In this document: positions 32,309 to 39,551 of the stretch, one piece after another | Position numbering within the stretch: the first letter of the stretch is position 1 | Layout: each line of letters begins with the position of its first letter | NCBI RefSeq assembly: GCF_000006405.1 | Contig: NW_003201757.1 | Location: 63,458-103,008, forward strand | Length of the DNA stretch: 39,551 nucleotides | Direction of reading: 5' to 3' | Source of the DNA: Perkinsus marinus ATCC 50983 | Taxonomy: Eukaryota > Perkinsozoa > Perkinsida > Perkinsidae | Position numbers and translations under genes: made by a program | Notes under the pieces: generated by a model | Told to the model about the DNA's origin: nothing | Database searches by the model: none | What the model saw: only the letters and a program-made list of their open reading frames with translations

Positions 32309-33231
32309 TGAACAGGAGGATAGATGAAACAGGAATGTCTACAGTCAACTGTTATGACTCTGCCACAGCCTTCCTTCAGTGAGGCCGAAGCTTGGGCATG
32401 GGGACACGACTGTGTCACCACTCAGTGCGAGTGTAGGGCTGCTATCTCGCCGAGGCGACTCGCGTTCACTTCGGTCCAAGCAGAAGAGCTCAACAGTAGG
32501 AGCGAACTCCGATAATACCCCGGGCTGACCCGACCCATCACTCGGGGCGCCTTAGCGAGAACGCCCGCACAATCCTCACGCACAGAGGACACGTGCCAAG
32601 CGCTTTGATGGTCTATCCGATGCCGAAACAAACTGTTTCACATGGTCTCCTCGAAAGCTATACCTCCCATTGTATTGAGGATCATGATACCTCCAACCAA
32701 GAGGAATGCGAGCTCTTCGGTTGGAAATCTATTGACCGCTAGCTTTGAGTAGCGATACTGTCTTCTCCAACGGTTCTCCTACTATGTGACTTTCCATGCC
32801 TCTCGATGGTAACATACGTTTTCGGCCAACGACCGAGGCGGGTGAAGAGATTCTACTTCAGCTACACGCTAGTGAGGAAGGTGTAGCCTTTTCCGGAGAC
32901 ACCTACATACAATCCTCGATACTTAGCCTGACCTTCAGCTAGAGCTACTTAGTCTTGCCATATACTGCTGTATTTACCTACTGGAAAAACTATATTGTTG
33001 TGCTTATCATGGCTCCTAAGACCAAAGCCAATCAAAGCTCCATCATGGCTCGCTTGTGCACATGTATCCTTTCAAACTCACTCGCAAAGTACCTTCACAA
33101 GTGCGCTGTATGAGTATGGATTACCCTATCTCTATACACCCTCACAGGTGGCGTTAAAATCAAGCCTTCCCCACTTAGCAACGCAACCCAACGAGTCTGC
33201 AATTCACATGGTGAGACAAAAAAACAAACTT
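32309..33231. other. intergenic, no recognisable gene
   Basis: About 920 bp between the AARSD1 start and the HIBADH stop, both on the minus strand. Only short frames. The AARSD1 promoter should lie at the left end. No RNA gene or clear repeat was seen. Confidence 0.5.
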
Positions 33232-35199
33232 TCACTCCTTTCCAGAGTACTCATAAACACAACTGAAATCCTTCCTGCCATGTCCCTTAGCACCAACACT
33301 AGCATAAAGATCTCTCGCGAACGCCGCGACAGGCACCTGATACATTCACTACACCAGTACGACCATAAGCGCCTTCACCTCCGCACCACAGCCTTCCGCA
33401 GCTGCCTTAGCCAGGTCAAGATCTTTGACCATCAAATCTACCATGAAACCCTGAGAATCATCATCCTTATATTACCCACACCACACAGACGGGACCCACG
33501 CCCGAGTAGCTCCTATTAGAAGGTATGTCCTTATCCAGAACACCCGGCACTGGGTTGTAGGTGTCCGAGCTCCAACAGCGACCAGTAGAGGTGTTCACGA
33601 TCTCCGCAAAGACCTTCGGGTCAACACCCAGACTCCTGAGACCAGATGCACAATGCCACGAAAATTTCCCCACTACTTGGCGAGTCGGAAGCCTTCGGCT
33701 ACTCCCAACATGCTAGCAGCAAGTATGAGATTATTGGAGACCTTCACGGCCTGTCCCAAGCCTGTGCCCCCACAGTGCTTCGGGTTGCCCATGGCGTCCA
33801 AGATCGCCGTAGCTGTCTTCAGATCTTCAGGAGTGTCCGCTCCCACCATAAAAGTTAAAGTACCTGTACCAGGGATCGAACTCGATACCTTCTGGATACC
33901 CTTCAAGCACCGTATCCAATCGCACATCGAAGATGAATACACTACCAGCCTTAGCCGCCGGGACTCCACCACTGACCGGGGCATCCACCATCCTATGGCC
34001 CTGCTCTTGGGCCTTCCTAATAACATGCTGGGCAGCAATAGGATCAATAGTAGAACAGTCGATCAAGAATGACGACTTCTCCAACAGGGATAGGATCTGA
34101 ATACCACATACTTTCGATGAAAGATGGACAGACGCACGACATCCAAAAATCACAACTAGCTCGCACTGAGTCAAAGCGGATATATAAAGTGTTCGATTTT
34201 GGTTGTCCAGAAGGGAAAAGTGTACATCACTGAGCTATAATAATACGTGTAGTGTACTAGCCGAGAGCTTTACCACGGACCAGTTATATCACATACCCTA
34301 GGATAGCTACATTCCAAAGCAGTAAACCCCGATGCATCGCGGTCCAAGCTTGCCTACCCCTCCATTGGTAGCAGTATAGAGTTCCTCCACATCCCGAGTG
34401 CCTGGTAACATAGAAATGATAACTTCACTCGATCCACACAGCTCCTCGAGATCTTCAGCCACTCGAGCGCCCTTGGACGCGGCTTCCTTTACACCTGAGC
34501 GATGGACATCCAACCGTAACCAGCGACTCTATCACGAGAACGAAACTCTGAAGTCTGATACGCTCACTGCGAAATATCAAATCGTACATTTCCAAGATTT
34601 TTCATCTCTCCAGAATCGGCCTTCCATATACGCCCATAACTACAATCTCAAACTCAGCAAATTCAATACCAAAATCAAAAAAAATGTTTCTCGTTTAGCG
34701 CAAGGAGAAGTCTTGGAATAAATGATTGTCGTATTCCTCAGCCGAGTGCAGAAATTTCCTCACTAACTATAAAAGTTTACGTACAAATTCGGATGGAAGC
34801 ATAGAGAAGTCAATGGGAATTCCTTATTTTCATCCTCAAAATTTCCACAAATGTCACCTACATTTTTCCCGCACCCGAAAGGAGTTTTTCACAGGATCAA
34901 AGTTCAAAGTCGCAATATAAGTTCGATTTTCGCAGACCAGCCGAAAATAAAAGTTCAAATTCGTAAATCAACTTTACGAATTAGGAAACCAATCACAAGG
35001 TCTATTTTGACCAACGAAATCCCTCTCTTAAACTACCAGGAGAATCCTTGAACTTGTCAAACACGACGAGGTTGCGTTGGGCCTTCAAAAGGTTCGCCGC
35101 CATACCAGCACCCATGTTGCCAAGACCGATGAATCCGATCGTCGAAAAGCAGCGAGATCCTCTGTAACTGCCGACACCCCTCCGAGCGAAACTCAGCAT
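33232..35199 (-). CDS. HIBADH: 3-hydroxyisobutyrate dehydrogenase, mitochondrial
   Basis: Oxidises 3-hydroxyisobutyrate to methylmalonate semialdehyde with NAD in valine breakdown. The N-terminus [20 protein letters not shown] is basic and Ser/Arg-rich, as in a mitochondrial presequence. Next comes the Rossmann motif [18 protein letters not shown], then [27 protein letters not shown], the substrate loop [29 protein letters not shown] and the catalytic-Lys motif [52 protein letters not shown] and [16 protein letters not shown] precede the stop at 33232-33234. All family motifs are intact. Intron 34495-35036 is 542 nt and carries a dispersed repeat. Intron 33864-33945 (82 nt) contains a tRNA-type B box. 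The stop is 151 bp... upstream neighbour ferredoxin also ends in a mitochondrial context, but separate starts argue for independent promoters. Confidence 0.9.
33864..33945 (-). other. HIBADH intron carrying a B-box-like sequence
   Basis: This 82-nt intron interrupts AKAG|TLTF in phase 1 with GTAGTG and TACAG ends. Its 3' half includes GAGTTCGATCCCTGG on the minus strand, a good match to a pol III B box / T loop. No A box at tRNA spacing is obvious within the intron, so a decayed tRNA-derived fragment or a chance match are both possible. Confidence 0.4.
34725..34875 (+). repeat. dispersed AT-rich repeat, copy 6
   Basis: Plus orientation, antisense to HIBADH, inside its 542-nt intron. It runs TCGTATTCCTCAGCCGAG, CAGAAATTTCCTCACTAA, ACAAATTCGGATGGAAGC, TCCTCAAAATTTCC and ends CATTTTTCCCGCAC. 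It is the copy showing the longest continuous run of family modules. Confidence 0.65.
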
Positions 35200-35349
35200 A
35201 GCAATGATAAACTAAGCGGAAACCCGAGTGACACTACTAACCCAAGAAGATAGATACCATAACTCAAGCAAATTAAACACGATAGCAGTCTAGCAATTTT
35301 AATGGAGTTGACAGTTTTTCCGTCAAACTCTTCAGAAACAACATTCACT

Positions 35350-35877
35350 TCACTCGGGAGTCGGCTTGTAACCATCAACATAGAAATTAACAGTCGACTG
35401 AGGCAGCTTTACTTCTTGACCATCCATATCTTCAGTCACCTTAACCTGAGCATAAAGCCACTATCAATGACCATGTTATGGAAAAGGAGGCCACCTGGCA
35501 TCCCAGACGGCTCGTGTCCTCCAGCCCAGGGGCGAGATCGAGTAAATCATCCTCCTCATCACAAGGCTCCGGCAAGCTATCGTAGAGATCTTGTGACAAG
35601 ATGCAGTGACAAGTGGAGCACGCCATTTGTCCCTAAATCGAACCATACCAAAAATCTCGAAATGAATCTTCCTCACCTCGCAAGCTCCCTCAAGATCAAC
35701 TCCGTTCAGATGGGCAACATCCATAAGCGACCACCCAATTGGGGCGTTCGCGGTCTTCTTTTTCCCATTAGGATCAACGATGATATTAACACTGGGAAGC
35801 CCCTTAGCCGCAGCAGCGTCGGCATGGAACGCTCGAGTGAACCTCACCAGGGGCCTGGCGGTGAGAGCAGCACTCAT
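35350..35877 (-). CDS. mitochondrial-type [2Fe-2S] ferredoxin (adrenodoxin family)
   Basis: An electron carrier used in iron-sulfur cluster assembly and haem synthesis. Three exons, introns 35633-35676 (44 nt) and 35446-35494 (49 nt), both phase 0. The N-terminus MSAALTARPLVRFTRAFHAD is basic, with a mitochondrial-targeting look. The beta-strand part is LPSVNIIVDPNGKKKTA, then IGWSLMDVAHLNGVDLEGAC. The cluster motif appears after splicing as CEGQMACSTC, that is C-x5-C-x2-C, with the fourth Cys in TSRLGCQ. DLYDSLPEPCDEEDDLLDLA matches the acidic reductase-contact helix of the family. It ends VNFYVDGYKPTPE, stop 35350-35352. Adrenodoxin-type ferredoxins usually close with a longer tail. In-frame Met codons upstream (for example 35895) could extend the presequence. 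Confidence 0.9.
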
Positions 35878-36727
35878 GCTACTTGTGGTCATAACGGGAA
35901 GCATGGACCGTATTAAAGATGACGACATGATCGTTGATCGCTCTACTGTGATGATAGCAATAAAACTGCAATGGATGGTAAGTGACAGCATTATCACAGG
36001 ATGAGTCATTCTGCATAGCCTCAGATATTTCAGGAGAAACGCCAGGTGCTGGGATCGAACCTCCGACCACAACAAAAGCAACTGTAAAGCGATACGGAAA
36101 CACCACCTTGTGATGTGCAAAATGAAATCGCCATCATCATAATACAGGTGTTGTTTCAACGAGGAAATACGCACATTTAACTTTGTTATGCAACTTCAGA
36201 CGATCTGCTACTTCCTATCGAACTTGAAACTGCTCTCTTACTCCGTGTTTTGACAGTACCTCGCTCACTCTTGGTGGCAGTGTGCTCCCCAACCCACATC
36301 GCAACACCAAGTTCGATGACGTTTTGCCGCATGCTACTATCTACATCCCCCTAGTTAAGCATGCCCCCCCCGTGTTAAACAATCCCGAGGCTTCGTAATA
36401 TGAACTACGTATATCATAAACTACAAAATCGCCTAGCAATTGCTACTCGATCACGCATGTCGTTAGCCCTCTGGAGAACCCCCGAGAGCTTATGTATCAC
36501 TAGTTCAGTGCGTTACTCACAAACCATGAGTGAGCAGTAGCAATTCAACGACCAATCCCTCATGTACTCGGATCGTCCCATAACACCACTTCATACCACT
36601 CCCCCCTGAACTGATATCCAACTCAATGTCCCCACTGCATACAGGTGAGAAAAGCGTTGTCACTCAATAGTTGGTAGTGATACGTTGTGTATAGGCCGCC
36701 AGGCCTCGCTACTGTCACCGACCAAGG
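35878..36727. other. intergenic, with a tRNA-like remnant and a duplicated exon fragment
   Basis: About 850 bp between the ferredoxin start and the CK2 beta stop, both on the minus strand. It contains a minus-strand B box (GGTTCGATCCC, near 36047-36057) between partly complementary ends (about 36031-36105), and at 36218-36246 a near copy of part of the CK2 beta last exon. The ferredoxin promoter should lie at the left end. Confidence 0.5.
36218..36246 (-). pseudogene. duplicated fragment of the CK2 beta last exon
   Basis: The 29-nt sequence here matches 36821-36849 at 26 positions. On the minus strand it would read GVREQFQVR followed by a stop, against GVRKQFQVR in the gene. Similarity does not extend clearly beyond it. 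It may be a partial duplication, a remnant, or an alternative terminal exon. Confidence 0.45.
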
Positions 36728-37931
36728 TCAAACACTAGCAGCATGCTGCTGGGCTTTCAGATCCTCCTCCTCTTCTCGCTGCTGTTGTTGCTGCTGCTGC
36801 TGTTCTTGAAGTCTTTGCTGTCGAACTTGAAACTGCTTTCTCACGCCGTCTCGAACACTATAATGGATCTTGAAACCGTATACCCTAACCAAAGAAGAAA
36901 CATCACTTCTACAACAACAAGCACTAGCCACTATCTCTTACGTTGGTTCGAATGGCACGGCCGGCGATGTGGGCCGCAGATGGGGATATGCCATGAGGAA
37001 CATATGACAGAACGAGCTAGCAAAATAGGCGCCGTCAATGATCTCCAACCTGAGAGCAAATAAGATGGCAGCTTCAGTGGGTCCTGGCTTACCTCGCTGA
37101 TCGAGGGTAGTAAATCTCATTACACCGTGGACAGAAGACTTTTGTACCACACTGACCGGGCCGATCATTACCATAGGGCAGGACCTAAGGGCGAGAGTCA
37201 CATGCATCTAATTTCACAGCAGTTCTTTGGATTCTTCTGAGGCATGTGAAGCAACACCGTAAGTGATATCAAATGCTCCCCTAAAAATATATTCTGTCAT
37301 TACTACCGGCTGCTTCGCCTCTTCACAGTCCGCATTCGGGCATAACCCGTACGTAAAAGCCGAGTACTTATCCAACATAGCCTGCATACCTCGACTAGTC
37401 AATAAGAACCTGGGCAAACACTCCTCCCATTGTACCCACACGGTGACACCCAACGCGTGTCACCCACCTGGCATGAATGAGCCCATACAACATCTGGGCC
37501 GCACTTTCTATTGCATCTTCTTTTGAGTGATCCAACTCGCCGCTATCCAGTTCCTCATCCTCTGAGCGAAAATAACAATAACAACAACAACCAAGGTAAC
37601 CATGCAGAACACACCAGCGTCTAGGATGACGTTGAGGGCGTGGTCATAATAAGGAACTATATCCCGCAAACCAGTGAGATTGAAATCATCCAGTACATAG
37701 TCCTCATCTACTTCTACGAAGTACCTGACCCCAACGACACTACCACAACAGTGCTCTTCCTTTCCAACACTACTCATTGCCCTTGCAGCGACAGAACCAC
37801 TCAATCCAGCTAACGCCTTCATCTTCACTGAGATCATCTGATGCCTGCATTCATACAGAGTTGTCACTAAATCCACTTTTCCTCTCCCATCTCACCTCAT
37901 CAGAGAGACCCTCAGAATCGCTTTTTGACAT
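36728..37931 (-). CDS. CSNK2B: casein kinase 2 regulatory (beta) subunit
   Basis: The dimeric regulatory subunit of CK2. Spliced blocks occur in order: [91 protein letters not shown], then [49 protein letters not shown] and [18 protein letters not shown]. The four zinc cysteines (CPNADC and CPRC) of the dimerisation finger are present. The C-terminus adds a Q/E-rich coil (a run of eight Gln, then [10 protein letters not shown]) absent from typical CK2 beta, stop 36728-36730. I chose the ATG at 37929-37931 ([12 protein letters not shown]), which follows an AG that could be a cis or trans splice acceptor. An alternative first exon (MAQRETAGGG) lies near 38151. The conserved N-terminal acidic/Ser CK2 sites are retained. 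Confidence 0.92.
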
Positions 37932-38560
37932 ACCAGGGACTAAACAAAGGAGAAGTAACCAATAGAGGCGGACGGGTACACAAAAAAAGAAAACGGAAAT
38001 TCTATTCCCACACGAAATTTCATCGACCGGTTTTGGCCACGTATAATATAGTCCCAGTCAAGTCGGGACGATGCCGATCAAAGGTCATCCATCATCAGTC
38101 TTATTCCCTATTCTGAGCACTACCTCCTCCTGCTGTCTCGCGTTGGGCCATAGAAGTGAAGGGAAAGGAAAGCGGGCAACGGAAAACTAAAGGGGGTATA
38201 TTTAGAACTTTTTATAAATTTTGTAACATTTTTGAGGATGTAGTTATGCTAGTTGTTTGCTTCACAATAGCACATGCTAGAGATCAAGTCCCGAGTGATA
38301 TTTATGAGATGATCAGGGATTGAACTCGGGACGGCTGAGTGCGAATCCAGCTCACCAACCAACTCAACCAAACTACAGTGGGTGAACCTCAAGCACGATA
38401 GTGTCTTTATACAGTCATGAACCATTTCTTCTTCCCACACCTAGCCCCGATACAGGCCTTCCCCCAAACGCTGATATCCTCACAATCCAAAATTATAATC
38501 TATCACAAGCACCATCCCAACGAAAGTGACCACCACAATGGCAGTAACCACCTAAGACAT
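37932..38560. other. intergenic, with a tRNA-derived element
   Basis: Upstream region of CK2 beta, possibly including a noncoding or short coding first exon near 38151 (minus). It contains AT-rich tracts near 38.2 kb and the tRNA-derived element at 38300-38385. A hydrophobic minus-strand frame at about 38490-38560 (VVTAIVVVTFVGMVLV), preceded by TCTTAG, may be an exon of the small membrane-protein gene. Confidence 0.45.
38300..38385 (-). repeat. tRNA-derived element (pol III A and B boxes)
   Basis: On the minus strand TGGTTGAGTTGGTTGG (38358-38373) resembles a D arm / A box. GAGTTCAATCCC (38316-38327) is a B box about 58 nt from the A start. GCTGG...TCAGC between them could form an anticodon stem, but its loop is 8 nt. 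The structure is tRNA-like but irregular, so I call it a tRNA-derived SINE head or tRNA pseudogene. Confidence 0.5.
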
Positions 38561-38639
38561 CACACTGATACGGTGAAGAGAAAGCCCGCCCTTGCTTTGA
38601 CTTAGGCCAGGACTAGCATGCACATACAGGTATCTACTC

Positions 38640-38891
38640 TTACCGTCCTCCAAGGACGGTAATTGCGCCCGGCTGATTGAAATTGCGCCCAGCGAAGTTT
38701 TCAAGGACGGTCCTTGAGAACTCAAACCCGACTACCAACATCATAAACCCTACAAGTGTTGAGTGAACAAGAATAACAACAGGCAAACAGCGGCTATCAA
38801 AAACCACTGAATTCGTTAACCATTGATGACACCATAAAACCTCAACACCACGATACCGAGGCGAATCCGCATGGGGAGTAGGAGGAATCAT
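38640..38891 (-). CDS. small membrane protein, partial model
   Basis: From the ATG at 38889-38891 (MIPPTPHADSPR), an intron (GTATCG donor, TTGATAG acceptor near 38798) leads in frame to RCLPVVILVHSTLVGFMMLV, a membrane segment, then FSRTVLENFAGRNFNQPG and ITVLGG. A GTAAGAG donor follows at about 38643. The next exon is uncertain: AAGGGCGGGC near 38592, giving a short tail, is one choice, and the hydrophobic frame near 38.5 kb another. No family is recognised. The exon contains two palindromes built on AAGGACGGT. Confidence 0.4.
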   Translation of the reverse strand: MIPPTPHADSPRYRGVEVLWCHQWLTNSVVFDSRCLPVVILVHSTLVGFMMLVVGFEFSRTVLENFAGRNFNQPGAITVLGGR

Positions 38892-38981
38892 GATCACCGT
38901 AAAGGCAGTGGTAATTCACCATGATCAGGGAGGTCAACTGAGGGACTCAGCCCCAGAACCCCCCTAACTATCCCCTTCTCA

Positions 38982-39207
38982 GCTTATCAACGTCTCACTG
39001 ACACTTCTTGTTGCCTTCACAGTGGTCTTAGTTTGTTTAGGGAAACGATATTTCACCACTTGCATTCGGCGGTATTGTCGTGTTTTCCCTCACCCAAAGG
39101 GTGAATCTGCTACCCAGTCGTCGAGACTGGATGCCACAACTTCTCTTCCAGATTCCCTCCCCCCGCAACGGTGTCGGCTTCCCCGCCATATCTACGTTAT
39201 TCCTTAA
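38982..39207 (+). CDS. possible last exon of a membrane-protein gene
   Basis: After a CCTTCTCAG acceptor-like site, a plus-strand frame reads LINVSLTLLVAFTVVLVCLG, one transmembrane helix. A basic tail (KRYFTTCIRRYCR) and a Ser/Pro-rich end follow, stop at 39205-39207. I find no upstream exon on this strand, because the adjacent sequence looks coding on the minus strand. It may be an accidental frame. Confidence 0.3.
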
Positions 39208-39551
39208 CGGTCTTCGTCCAAGACAACCTTCTTGTGAACCACACAGACATATCGAGCATTGCCTACACCAGCTAGCATCAGGAAAAACCGTGAAGAATTT
39301 GACCTAAGTCCGGTAGATATAATAACAACGAATGACGATATCCCCAATTACATAGAAAGAGCAGTTTTCCACCGAAATGGCATTATACACATTTGTTTTC
39401 GTTCATCGATAGCCTTAACCAGTGGCAAAGCGTGTTTAGTTAACCTATGCGGAGTAGTCAGGTTTATGCTTCACACGCCTCACATTGTGGAGCATGCGAG
39501 ACACGAGCGAAACGTCCATTAATAAGTTCGAAGATGATAGGGCGTGTTCGT
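39208..39551. other. window end, no recognisable gene
   Basis: One 87-codon plus-strand frame is open but lacks motifs. No RNA gene or repeat was recognised. Confidence 0.4.

Noticed and set aside
1-39551. CRISPR arrays, bacterial operons, prophage or insertion sequences
   Set aside because: The genes are spliced and eukaryotic; no regularly spaced repeats or transposase genes were seen.

Overview
The window is nuclear DNA of a protist, most likely an alveolate and plausibly Perkinsus. The evidence is indirect: spliced eukaryotic genes, many canonical GT-AG introns of 43-62 nt, mixed gene orientation, and an FHA/RINGv architecture I associate with alveolates. The species call is inference. 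There is one assembly gap, at 15081-15180.

Layout. 0.3-4.0 kb (minus): a WD40 gene, a gene with an FCS-type zinc finger, and a serine-rich ORF with repeated GRF motifs. 4.0-7.1 kb: no clear gene, but a tRNA-derived element, an inverted repeat pair, a cluster of perfect hairpins and a 133-bp tandem duplication. 7.1-10.2 kb (plus): an FHA-like/RINGv/FHA ubiquitin ligase and a multi-pass membrane protein. 11.0-12.4 kb (minus): RNase HI with a novel N-terminal region. 13.3-15.9 kb (plus): dephospho-CoA kinase, an unknown gene running into the gap, and a membrane RING-H2 protein. 16.5-27.6 kb (minus): ribosomal protein eS1, an SR protein, a CELF/FCA-like protein with three RRMs and a WW domain, and an SRSF1-like SR protein. 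27.7-29.1 kb (plus): a type I membrane protein. 30.5-38.9 kb (minus): AARSD1/AlaX editing protein, 3-hydroxyisobutyrate dehydrogenase, mitochondrial [2Fe-2S] ferredoxin, casein kinase 2 beta, and a small membrane protein.

Three neighbours (18.3-27.6 kb) act on pre-mRNA or mRNA. Two adjacent products (33.2-35.9 kb) carry N-termini that look mitochondrial. CK2 is known to phosphorylate SR proteins in other eukaryotes, but nothing here shows co-regulation.

The strongest unexplained structure is a family of AT-rich repeats of about 80-160 bp, in both orientations. Copies fill several of the unusually long introns (165-542 nt) and also lie upstream of two genes, while the ordinary 43-62 nt introns have none. 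It behaves like a miniature mobile element or introner-like family.
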